Part shown: piece by piece, positions 33,996 through 41,657 of the stretch | Numbering within the stretch: position 1 is the stretch's first letter | Layout: each line of letters starts with the position of its first letter | DNA from: Pseudomonadota bacterium | GTDB taxonomy: Bacteria > Pseudomonadota > Gammaproteobacteria > Burkholderiales > Chitinibacteraceae | Direction of reading: 5' to 3' | NCBI GenBank assembly: GCA_026399755.1 | Contig: JAPLQI010000001.1 | Location: 1 to 64,000 of the forward strand | DNA length: 64,000 bases | Program-made: the position numbers and the translations under genes | The notes under the pieces: generated by a model | What the model was told of the DNA's origin: nothing | What the model saw: the letters and a program-made list of their open reading frames with translations, nothing else | The model's database searches: none

Positions 33996-34194
33996 TATCA
34001 CAACGGTGTTGCTATTTTCTTACAGCCGACTACCATATATCAGTCATTAAATAGGCGCGAGCCTGACTTAGGGATAGTCCTAGGCTGCTTAGGCTTGTCA
34101 AACATTCGTTTGATTCGTAGCATGCAGATTGTTTCTCAACGACAGAGCATAGTGCTTTGAGTTGCGGTAAACCATAACAAGACGGGAGATATAC

Positions 34195-35373
34195 ATGAAT
34201 TCTTCGCTGCCTCGGGCAAGTCGCCCATTTGCTGTTTTGCTGCTGACCTCCTTGCTTGCCGCATGTGGTGGCGGCGATGATGTAAGCACCCCTGCGGACA
34301 CCCGCAATATCAAAGAAGTGGTTTCTTTTGGCGATAGCCTGAGCGATGTGGGTAGCTACAACCCGACGACAGCCGATGCTGATCTAACTAACGATACCCC
34401 TGTTGGTTTACGCTTTACAACTAAGCCTGCTAGCGCTCCAACGGGCGCTGTTTGGACAGAAATCTTAGCTGCTGAATATGGCTTGAACATCACTCCAAAT
34501 CGTTTGGTGAACTTTAGCGGCATTAATCCTGCAACAGGCGCCCCTGTTGGAACGCCCGGCACGATGGGTAAAATTTATAACCTAGGTGGTAGTGCTTATG
34601 CTGAAGGCGGCGCACGAATTGAGACCGATACCTTGGATGCTCAAGGGAAACCTACAGACGGCTTGATTACCGTGAAGCCGGGTCTGACTTATCAGTCAGC
34701 GACAGCTCTTTCTGTTAAAGGTCAGATTGCTAAATATAAAGCTGCACGTACTAGCTTTAATGCTAGTCAGCTGGTGTTGATTCAAGGTGGCCCGAATGAC
34801 TTCTTCGCCTTTTTGCGGGGGGTAGCGGGGGGGACAATTAATCCAGCGACAGCTCCTACTGAAATTGGCAAAAATGCAACCGCTATGGTTACGCAGGTGA
34901 AAACCTTGCTTGCAATGGGGGCGAGTAAAGTGGTGTATGCCAATATGCCTGATCTAGGTGTTACACCACAATTTGCATCAACACCATTAAAAGGCTTGGC
35001 TACCACGCTTTCTGTTGAATATAACAAAGCAGTAGCGGCTGCTTTAGATGCAGATGTTACGGCTAAAAAAGTGGTGATCTTTGATACTTCGGCCTTGGTT
35101 GCTAAAGCCATTGCTAGCCCTTCATCTTATGGTTTGGTAAATACCACCAATATGGCGTGTACGAATGACACAACGCCATCAGCGACACCACTTCCTCCGA
35201 CGCTTGACCCAAGCAAGGTGTCTGCACTGACATGTAATAGTAAAACGTTGGCGATGGTTGCTGCGGATATGACCTATCTGTTTGCGGATGGGGTCCACCC
35301 TAGTATTTCTGCCCATACTATTCTTGGGAAAACGGCGGCTGCAGAAGCAATAGCAAAAGGTTTTGCTAAGTAA
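34195..35373 (+). CDS. GDSL/SGNH-family lipase-esterase lipoprotein
   Basis: This 392-residue lipoprotein has the signal LLLTSLLAAC followed by GGGDD. The SGNH blocks are in order: FGDSLSDVG (block I, nucleophile Ser near 47), a Gly in the LGGSAYAEGG segment, GGPNDFF (block III) and ADGVHPS (block V, with catalytic Asp and His) near the C-terminus. It would hydrolyse acyl esters at the cell envelope or outside. An insertion with Thr/Pro/Ser-rich sequence and Cys pairs occurs before block V. A strong terminator follows; it is monocistronic. Confidence 0.9.
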   Translation: MNSSLPRASRPFAVLLLTSLLAACGGGDDVSTPADTRNIKEVVSFGDSLSDVGSYNPTTADADLTNDTPVGLRFTTKPASAPTGAVWTEILAAEYGLNITPNRLVNFSGINPATGAPVGTPGTMGKIYNLGGSAYAEGGARIETDTLDAQGKPTDGLITVKPGLTYQSATALSVKGQIAKYKAARTSFNASQLVLIQGGPNDFFAFLRGVAGGTINPATAPTEIGKNATAMVTQVKTLLAMGASKVVYANMPDLGVTPQFASTPLKGLATTLSVEYNKAVAAALDADVTAKKVVIFDTSALVAKAIASPSSYGLVNTTNMACTNDTTPSATPLPPTLDPSKVSALTCNSKTLAMVAADMTYLFADGVHPSISAHTILGKTAAAEAIAKGFAK

Positions 35374-35395
35374 ATTGCTTGGTGTTTGAGTAAAA

Positions 35396-35434
35396 AAACC
35401 GCATTCAGCACTTGGCTTGAATGCGGTTTTTTTT
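35396..35434 (+). terminator. Terminator of the GDSL lipoprotein gene
   Basis: AAACCGCATTCA pairs with TGAATGCGGTTT around a 10-base loop and is followed by five further T residues. Confidence 0.92.
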
Positions 35435-35500
35435 ATGGCGACTACCTTATAAATTGCAGGCGGCTAGCAGCTTCGCCCCCGTATCCGGTAAAATTCGCCC

Positions 35501-36220
35501 ATGAGCAAATTAACATTAGATCGCATCCTGCAATCGCAGGGCTTTGGTACGCGCAAGGGTTGTCGCGAGATGATTACCGACGGTGAAGTGGCCGTAAACG
35601 GTGAAATCGTGAGCAACTTTAAGCTCGCTTTTGAAACTACGGGGCTGGAGCTCACCATCTTTGGTGAAAGCTGGCCCTATCGTGAACACGTTTATATTGC
35701 ACTGAATAAACCCAGTAATTTTGAATGTTCACGTAAACCTAGCCACCATCCAGGTGTGCTAACTCTCCTGCCTGATCAATTTCACTGGCGTGAAGTGCAG
35801 CCGGTTGGCCGTTTAGATCACGACACCACTGGCCTGCTACTGATGTCAGACGACGGCTCGTTTATCCACGCGCAATCGTCCCCCAAGCGCCATGTGCCTA
35901 AGGTTTATGTTGCCATTACTGCCGAGCCGGTGAGCGATGAATTGGTCGCACTGTTAATTGCCGGTGTGCAGCTCAACGATGAGCCAGCGCCGCTTGCGGC
36001 TGTGCATTGCAAAAAGCTAGGCGAGCATGAGTTGGAAATCGTGCTGGAGCAGGGCAAATATCATCAGGTAAAACGCATGTTGGCCGCAGCGGGTAATCAT
36101 TGTGCGGGGCTAAGACGCTCTGAGATTGGCGGCTTAAAACTGGCTGAAATGAATTTACCCGAAGGCGAGTGGTGTTATTTATCTGAGGCGCAAATGGCGC
36201 TGTTGGTGCCAGCACAGTAA
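35501..36220 (+). CDS. rsuA: 16S rRNA pseudouridine(516) synthase, RsuA family
   Basis: This is a 239-residue protein. The N-terminal S4 domain reads LDRILQSQGFGTRKGCREMI. The catalytic domain has GRLDHDTTGLLLMSDDG near 105-121, with the nucleophilic Asp in RLDxDTTG. KVYVA and QGKYHQVKRMLAAAGN follow. RsuA modifies U516 of 16S rRNA. The assignment to RsuA rather than RluB/E/F rests on size and the ALNKP/GVLTLLP-type blocks and is probable rather than certain. Confidence 0.85.
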   Translation: MSKLTLDRILQSQGFGTRKGCREMITDGEVAVNGEIVSNFKLAFETTGLELTIFGESWPYREHVYIALNKPSNFECSRKPSHHPGVLTLLPDQFHWREVQPVGRLDHDTTGLLLMSDDGSFIHAQSSPKRHVPKVYVAITAEPVSDELVALLIAGVQLNDEPAPLAAVHCKKLGEHELEIVLEQGKYHQVKRMLAAAGNHCAGLRRSEIGGLKLAEMNLPEGEWCYLSEAQMALLVPAQ

Positions 36221-36332
36221 AAGACATGGGGAGAACGTTAGATGTAATGGTTTAGTCATTTATTTGTTATAAATTTGCCATTAAATTTCATTACTCTGAC
36301 TACCTTTTTGCTATCTGCCTAAGGGTATCCCC

Positions 36333-38012
36333 ATGAATTTACGTAATGGCCTGCTCATGGCCAGCATCGCGCTGGCACTGACTGCGTGTAATGACGCTGA
36401 TTTGGCGGCTCCAGAAGCCGTCGCTGCTCCGGTTGAAGTGAAGCTGATTGCCATTAACGATTTCCATGGCAATATCGAAGCAGGAGCGATCACCCTGACT
36501 GTTCCCGATGCAGCCGATCCAAGCAAAAGCACCAAGGTGCCGGTGGGTGGTGCTGAATATCTGGCGACTTGGATTAAAAATCTTAAAGCCAAAAATCCAA
36601 ATAATGTGGTGGTCTCAGCCGGTGATCTGATCGGTGCCAGCCCGATGATTTCGGCGCTTTACCACGACGAGCCAACGATTGAATCGATGAACGCCCTTGG
36701 TTTGGAATTCAATGCAGTAGGTAATCACGAGTTTGACGATGGCAGCGCAGAATTACTACGTATGCAAAATGGCGGCTGCCATGCTGATGCAAGCACAAGT
36801 TGCGCTGGTGGTAAGTTTGATGGTGCCAAATTTAAGTTTCTAGCTGCCAATGTGCAAGATAGTAAAACCGGTAAAACACTCTTCCCTGCTTACCTAATCA
36901 AAGAATTTAACGGTGTAAAAGTCGGCTTTATCGGCATGACTTTAAAAGGCACGCCTGGCATTGTTACGCCATCTGGTATTGTGGGTTTAGATTTTAAAGA
37001 TGAAGTAGAAACCGCCAATAAGCTGGTGCCTGAGCTGCAAAAACAGGGCGTTGAAACCATCGTGGTTTTGTTGCACGAAGGTGGAGTGACTGTTGATAAA
37101 AAATACAATGAATGTAATGGTATTTCTGGCCCTATCGTCGATATCGTTAACAAGCTAGATAAAGCCATCGATGTGGTGATTTCTGGCCATACCCATCAGC
37201 CCTACAACTGCAAAATTAACGATAAGCTGGTGACTAGCGCCTACCAATACGGCGGCATGGTGACGGATATCGATCTGACAATTGATCCTAAAACCCGCAA
37301 TGTCACTAAGATGAGCGCCAATAATTTAGCCGTAACGCGAGATGTACCAAAAGATGCGGCTCAAACCTCGCTGATCGAAAAATTCCTGAAATTGGTTTCA
37401 CCGCTGAAAGACCGAGTGGCTGGAACGATTGCTGGCGCACTGACTAAAACCGCGACAGTCGCCGGTGAAATGCCGCTAGGCCGAGTGATTGCTGATGCCC
37501 AGCTCGATGCCACCGCAGATAAGAGCAATGGTGCTTCGCAAATTTCCTTTATGAACCCGGGTGGTGTGCGTGCCGAGTTGGCTCCAGATGCGGCCGGTAA
37601 GGTGACTTATGGTCAGCTGTTTACCGTACAACCTTTCGGCAATACCCTAGTAACGATGACGCTGACAGGTGAGCAAATTGATAAGGTGCTCGAGCAGCAA
37701 TGGAATGGTGCTGCAGTCAAAATCATGCAAGTTTCTGCTGGCTTTAGCTATGTATGGGATAAGAGCAAGCCAGATGGTAGCAAGGTTGATATTGCCAGCA
37801 TTAAGCTTAATGGTGTAGCAATCGACTCGAAAGCTAGCTACCGCGTAACAGTGAATAACTTTATGGCAACAGGCGGCGATGGTTATCTGGAGTTTGTAAA
37901 CGGTAAAAGCGTGCTTGGCGGCCCGCAAGATGTGGATGCCTTGGAAAACTACCTGAAGAAAAACCCTTTGCTTGCTGTACCCAAAACAGAACGAATTAGT
38001 GTTTTGAATTAA
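36333..38012 (+). CDS. 5'-nucleotidase / UshA-type metallophosphatase lipoprotein
   Basis: This is a 559-residue envelope lipoprotein (signal ending LTAC, Cys19). The metallophosphatase domain has AINDFHGNIE (43-52), GDLIGASP, GNHEFDDG and GHTHQPYNC, the dinuclear metal ligands. The C-terminal 5'-nucleotidase domain has FMNPGGVRAEL and GDGYLEF. It is expected to hydrolyse 5'-nucleotides, or cyclic nucleotides or UDP-sugars, outside the cytoplasm and supply nucleosides. AAGGG precedes the ATG. It fits with the nearby nuclease at 41658 and the kinase at 40427. Confidence 0.92.
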   Translation: MNLRNGLLMASIALALTACNDADLAAPEAVAAPVEVKLIAINDFHGNIEAGAITLTVPDAADPSKSTKVPVGGAEYLATWIKNLKAKNPNNVVVSAGDLIGASPMISALYHDEPTIESMNALGLEFNAVGNHEFDDGSAELLRMQNGGCHADASTSCAGGKFDGAKFKFLAANVQDSKTGKTLFPAYLIKEFNGVKVGFIGMTLKGTPGIVTPSGIVGLDFKDEVETANKLVPELQKQGVETIVVLLHEGGVTVDKKYNECNGISGPIVDIVNKLDKAIDVVISGHTHQPYNCKINDKLVTSAYQYGGMVTDIDLTIDPKTRNVTKMSANNLAVTRDVPKDAAQTSLIEKFLKLVSPLKDRVAGTIAGALTKTATVAGEMPLGRVIADAQLDATADKSNGASQISFMNPGGVRAELAPDAAGKVTYGQLFTVQPFGNTLVTMTLTGEQIDKVLEQQWNGAAVKIMQVSAGFSYVWDKSKPDGSKVDIASIKLNGVAIDSKASYRVTVNNFMATGGDGYLEFVNGKSVLGGPQDVDALENYLKKNPLLAVPKTERISVLN

Positions 38013-38051
38013 TGAATGAATCACGGCGTTGAGTCGTGAAGCGTTTGTACC

Positions 38052-38096
38052 AAGCCACAGCCTTTTTCTCATTATGGGAAGGAACTGTGGCTTTTT
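38052..38096 (+). terminator. Terminator of the 5'-nucleotidase gene
   Basis: AAGCCACAG pairs with CTGTGGCTT around a 24-base loop that can form a small internal stem; T residues follow the right arm. Confidence 0.75.
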
Positions 38097-38172
38097 AATT
38101 GGATACTACATAACAAGCCATTGAATTCAGACTAGTTGACTATGCTTAAACCTATACCTTGGGGGCGAGCAA

Positions 38173-38793
38173 ATGAAACACATATGTTTACAACGCAGGC
38201 AGTTTTTATTGTTGGCGAGCAGCTTGCTCGCCACGGTGGCCATGCCTGCATGGGCGGCGGGATTGCACGGTGAAGTGAAGCTGCTAGAAGGGCAGGCCTG
38301 GCGTAATGATCAGCCACTAAAAATAGGTGATCCTATTGCGGCTGGGGATCATTTGCGCACCGGCGCCGATTCAAAGCTAGTGGTGAGGGTAGAGGGTGAT
38401 GTGTATTTGCTGCGTGCAAATAGCATCTTGCAGCTAGAGAAAAAAGGGCTGGTGCTGAGTGGGTTGCGCTTATTGAGCGGCGCTCTATTGGCGGTATTTT
38501 CTAAGGGCCATAAGCAAATTATTACCCCAACGGTAACGGCGGGGATACGCGGTACGGGGCTGTATGCCGAGGCCAGCGAGCAAAGTACCTACTTTTGCCT
38601 CTGCTATGGCGAAGTCGATTTAAGCCCAATGCATCAAGAGTCAAAACGTTTTCGGGTAAAAGCCCGTCACCATAAAGCGCATACCCTAGATGCCAAAGGC
38701 GGCATAGAAAAATCGCCACTTCGTAATCATAGCGATGACGAACTGGCGATTTTAGAAGCTTTAGCGGGGCGTAAACCAAACCCTGCAGCTTAG
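38173..38793 (+). CDS. FecR-domain protein with a possible Tat signal
   Basis: This 206-residue exported protein begins with QRRQFLLLASSLLATVAMPAWA. The RRxFLLL pattern suggests the Tat pathway. The central region (about 30-105) is a FecR domain: GEVKLLEGQAWRNDQPLKIGD, then AAGDHLRTGADSKLVVRV and ANSILQLE. A second strand-rich part follows with two Cys in CLCYG. Unlike sigma-regulator FecR proteins it has no N-terminal cytoplasmic domain and no adjacent fecI or TonB receptor, so it is a stand-alone periplasmic FecR protein of unknown role. Confidence 0.8.
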   Translation: MKHICLQRRQFLLLASSLLATVAMPAWAAGLHGEVKLLEGQAWRNDQPLKIGDPIAAGDHLRTGADSKLVVRVEGDVYLLRANSILQLEKKGLVLSGLRLLSGALLAVFSKGHKQIITPTVTAGIRGTGLYAEASEQSTYFCLCYGEVDLSPMHQESKRFRVKARHHKAHTLDAKGGIEKSPLRNHSDDELAILEALAGRKPNPAA

Positions 38794-38815
38794 ATGAAGC
38801 GCTATATAAAGGCGC

Positions 38816-40078
38816 TTACTTTGCTAGTCGCGCATTCCAGTTTTTCACCGCTGCATCGAGTGCGGCTTTGGCTGATTTTCGGCCTGTAATCGCGGCTTGT
38901 ATTTCGTTTTGCAAAGCGCGCTGCATAGTGGCTTCGTCTGGCAAGATGCCGGGCTCTAGTGTCAGCGTTTTGGCGTTGCCTATCGATAGCGCAGCGATGG
39001 CGCGTGATTTTTCAACGGGGTCGCTACTCTTCGCACCCGACATAAAGTAGCCATCTGTTGCGGCTAGCTTAGTCGATGGGAATGTTGTGCCGGTTTCTTT
39101 AGAGAACGCCAGTTGTGCGGCATCGCTGGTAATAAATTTACCCAGCTTAGCTGCGTCAGCAGGAGACTTCGCGCCCTTAGGAATCACGTAATCCATCATC
39201 CAGCCGCCAAAAGCCATTTTGCCTTCGGCAATCGGGAAGGCGGCGATATCTGTTTTGGCGTAGATGGCTTTGCTATCGGTTTGAGTGCGTTTGAGTGCCT
39301 GAGGAGCGGTGGTCATCATGGCAATACGTTGCGTGTTGTACGCTGCAATTTCTTGCTCGAATTCTATTTTGAAGACGTCTTTTGGCATTGCACCTGATTT
39401 ATATAAATCAGCAAACTTTTGCAATAAAGCGACGTGTTTCGGTGAATTAAATACGGCTTTACCATTTTCAATTACAGGCAGGCCAGCGTAGTAGAACCAA
39501 TTGACAAAGCTGCCACCGCTTTCTGAGGATAATTTAGGCGCAAAAGCGGGCACTTTGGTTTTTTCGCTGATTGTTTTAGCTTGGGCTAGCAATTCATCAA
39601 AGCTTTTTGGTGGGGCTTTAATGCCTGCTTTATTAAATAGCTCTTTATTATAGGCAATAACTGAAACGGAATTATACGAAGGGAAGGCGTAGGTCTTGCC
39701 TTTATAAGTCACATCATGCAAAGCATTCGCTTGGTATAAGTTTTTATCTGCGCCCAAATATTCATCAATCGGCAAGATATTACCTTGGCGAGCAAAGTCA
39801 TGTACCCAAGGAACATTAAAATTAACCAAGGCGGGTGGATTGCCTGCTGCAATTGCTGCGATAAGCTTAGGCTGAATTTGATCCCAATTCATATCTACCC
39901 AAATAGCATCTAAGTTGGGATTCTGCTGATTAAATTGCGCTGCCATGCCTTTAAAATAATCATTAAATTTAGGCGCCATATTCATGGTCCAAAATTCTAA
40001 CTTCACTTTTTCGGCTGCAAAAGCAGGTGATGCACTTAATATACCGGCTACAAGCATGACACTGGCAGTCTTCTTCAT
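38816..40078 (-). CDS. Sugar-type ABC transporter binding protein (family 1, UgpB/MalE-like)
   Basis: This 420-residue exported protein has a Sec signal (MLVAGILSASPAFA) and then the family 1 binding-protein fold: KLEFWTMNMAPKFNDYFKGMAAQFNQQNP, PALVNFNVPWVHDFARQGNI, and MMTTAPQALK in the middle. It should bind a carbohydrate, glycerol-phosphate or similar ligand. GGAG lies 9 bases before the ATG at 40078. No permease or ATPase genes are adjacent. It is divergent from the PfkB-family kinase, which may indicate a shared substrate. Confidence 0.85.
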   Translation of the reverse strand: MKKTASVMLVAGILSASPAFAAEKVKLEFWTMNMAPKFNDYFKGMAAQFNQQNPNLDAIWVDMNWDQIQPKLIAAIAAGNPPALVNFNVPWVHDFARQGNILPIDEYLGADKNLYQANALHDVTYKGKTYAFPSYNSVSVIAYNKELFNKAGIKAPPKSFDELLAQAKTISEKTKVPAFAPKLSSESGGSFVNWFYYAGLPVIENGKAVFNSPKHVALLQKFADLYKSGAMPKDVFKIEFEQEIAAYNTQRIAMMTTAPQALKRTQTDSKAIYAKTDIAAFPIAEGKMAFGGWMMDYVIPKGAKSPADAAKLGKFITSDAAQLAFSKETGTTFPSTKLAATDGYFMSGAKSSDPVEKSRAIAALSIGNAKTLTLEPGILPDEATMQRALQNEIQAAITGRKSAKAALDAAVKNWNARLAK

Positions 40079-40426
40079 CTTGGTTTTCTCCAATTTTGTA
40101 GGTCAGTATAGTCATGACCAATATATGCATTGTGAGACTGAGGCGCATATTCATAGTGTGTATAAATTTACGAAATAACAGTAGAAAAATACATTACATA
40201 AAGCATCAATAGAGTGTAGATGCTTGTCATATTCCAAATGAGTTTTGCTTTAAAGAAATGCTGCGCTATAGAGCAGGCGGGGCTGGTATTTGTGCTGCAC
40301 CCACGACAAAAGTATTTGAGGGTGATGATTTAATCAACGCCTCACTAAAGCATCAAATAAGGGCAGATTAATGGATTGCCTTCAACCTATAATTGGCAGC
40401 TAAACCCTAAGGCGAGGTATGAAACG
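40079..40426. other. 348-base divergent intergenic region
   Basis: This region separates the binding-protein gene and the kinase gene, which diverge. It is AT-rich. I see no gene, no strong hairpin and no repeat of families A-C. Promoters for both genes must lie here but cannot be placed with confidence. Confidence 0.5.
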
Positions 40427-41371
40427 ATGTCTATTTTGATCTGTGGTTCTATGGCCTACGACACGATTATGGTGTTTCCTGATCGTTTCAAAAATCATAT
40501 CTTGCCAGAAAAAATCCACATGCTTTCGGTGTCCTTTATGGTGCCTGAAATGCGCCGTGAATTTGGTGGCTGCGCGGGGAATATCGCTTATAGCCTGAAA
40601 ATGCTTGGGGGCGATCCGCAGATTATGGCCACCGCAGGCTGCGATTTTGCGCCCTATGCAGAGCGCCTCGATATATTGGGCATTCGCCGCGACAGTATTC
40701 AGGAAGTGGAAAACACCTTTACTGGGCAATGCTTTTTAACCACCGATTTAGATTCAAACCAAATCAATGCATTTCATCCCGGCGCGATGAGTTTTTCACA
40801 TTTCAACCGTGTCAATGAAGTGAGAGAAGCGATTGAATTGGCGATTGTTTCCCCAGATGGCAAGCAGGGCATGCAAGAGCATTGCGAGCAGTTGGCGGCG
40901 GCAGGGATTCCCTTTATTCTTGATCCAGGCCAAGGCTTGCCGATGTTTAGCAAAGACGAGCTATTACGCATGATTTCGCTGGCTAGTTTTCTGACGCTGA
41001 ATGATTACGAGCTGGAAATGGTATTGAGCACTACCGGTTTTAGCCTAGAAGCTTTGCAACAAGCTGTGAAGGTACTGATTGTGACGCTGGGTGGCAAAGG
41101 CTCTAAAATTTATGAGGCCGGAGTTTGCCACGATATTCCAGCTGTTGTGGCGGATGAAGTGCTGGATCCTACCGGCTGCGGAGATGCTTATCGGGCAGGG
41201 TTGTTGTATGGCATCAGCCAAGGCTGGGATTGGCCGACTATAGGGCGGTTGGCTTCATTATTAGGCACCATTAAGATTGCCACGAAAGGTGGGCAGAATC
41301 ACGCCATCAGCCGTGAAGCATTGGCTGCGCGCTTTGAAGTGGCATTTGGCTTTGCTTTGCCTTCGGCTTGA
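40427..41371 (+). CDS. PfkB-family carbohydrate/adenosine kinase
   Basis: This is a 314-residue ribokinase-superfamily kinase. SILICGSMAYDTIMVFPDRF opens it; the first PfkB signature region is FGGCAGNIAYSLKMLGG near 46-62; the anion hole and catalytic base are in DPTGCGDAYRAG near 248-259, where GAGD is replaced by GCGD. The pattern resembles bacterial adenosine-kinase-like proteins (AdoK type). Phosphorylation of adenosine or another nucleoside is a likely reaction, though a sugar cannot be excluded. GAGG lies 9 bases before the ATG at 40427. Confidence 0.85.
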   Translation: MSILICGSMAYDTIMVFPDRFKNHILPEKIHMLSVSFMVPEMRREFGGCAGNIAYSLKMLGGDPQIMATAGCDFAPYAERLDILGIRRDSIQEVENTFTGQCFLTTDLDSNQINAFHPGAMSFSHFNRVNEVREAIELAIVSPDGKQGMQEHCEQLAAAGIPFILDPGQGLPMFSKDELLRMISLASFLTLNDYELEMVLSTTGFSLEALQQAVKVLIVTLGGKGSKIYEAGVCHDIPAVVADEVLDPTGCGDAYRAGLLYGISQGWDWPTIGRLASLLGTIKIATKGGQNHAISREALAARFEVAFGFALPSA

Positions 41372-41396
41372 TTGGATGTAAGCCAATCTATTAACT

Positions 41397-41469
41397 CGTA
41401 GGGCGGGTGAAACCCGCCGGACTTGGGTAATGGAGTGTTACGAAAACGGCGGGTTTCACCCGCCCTACG
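41397..41469. repeat. Dispersed palindromic repeat, family C (copy 2)
   Basis: This is a perfect 23-base inverted repeat (left arm 41397-41419, right arm 41447-41469) around a 27-base loop. The arms contain the core GTAGGGCGGGTGAAACCCGC. The loop differs from copies at 19511 and 51457. Confidence 0.85.
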
Positions 41470-41657
41470 AAAAACATTCCCTTTCCGTTAATAGGATTGA
41501 GGCATCGTTCTGCTCGTTTTCCCTCGCACGTATTAGCATTGTCTACTGTATCAAATCTGTCATTTAATTGACGCTATCCCTTCATATTTTATCTATATGG
41601 TCTAGCCCCAAGCAGGAAGATCCGACTAAACCATATAAATAATATGCAGGGGTTGCA

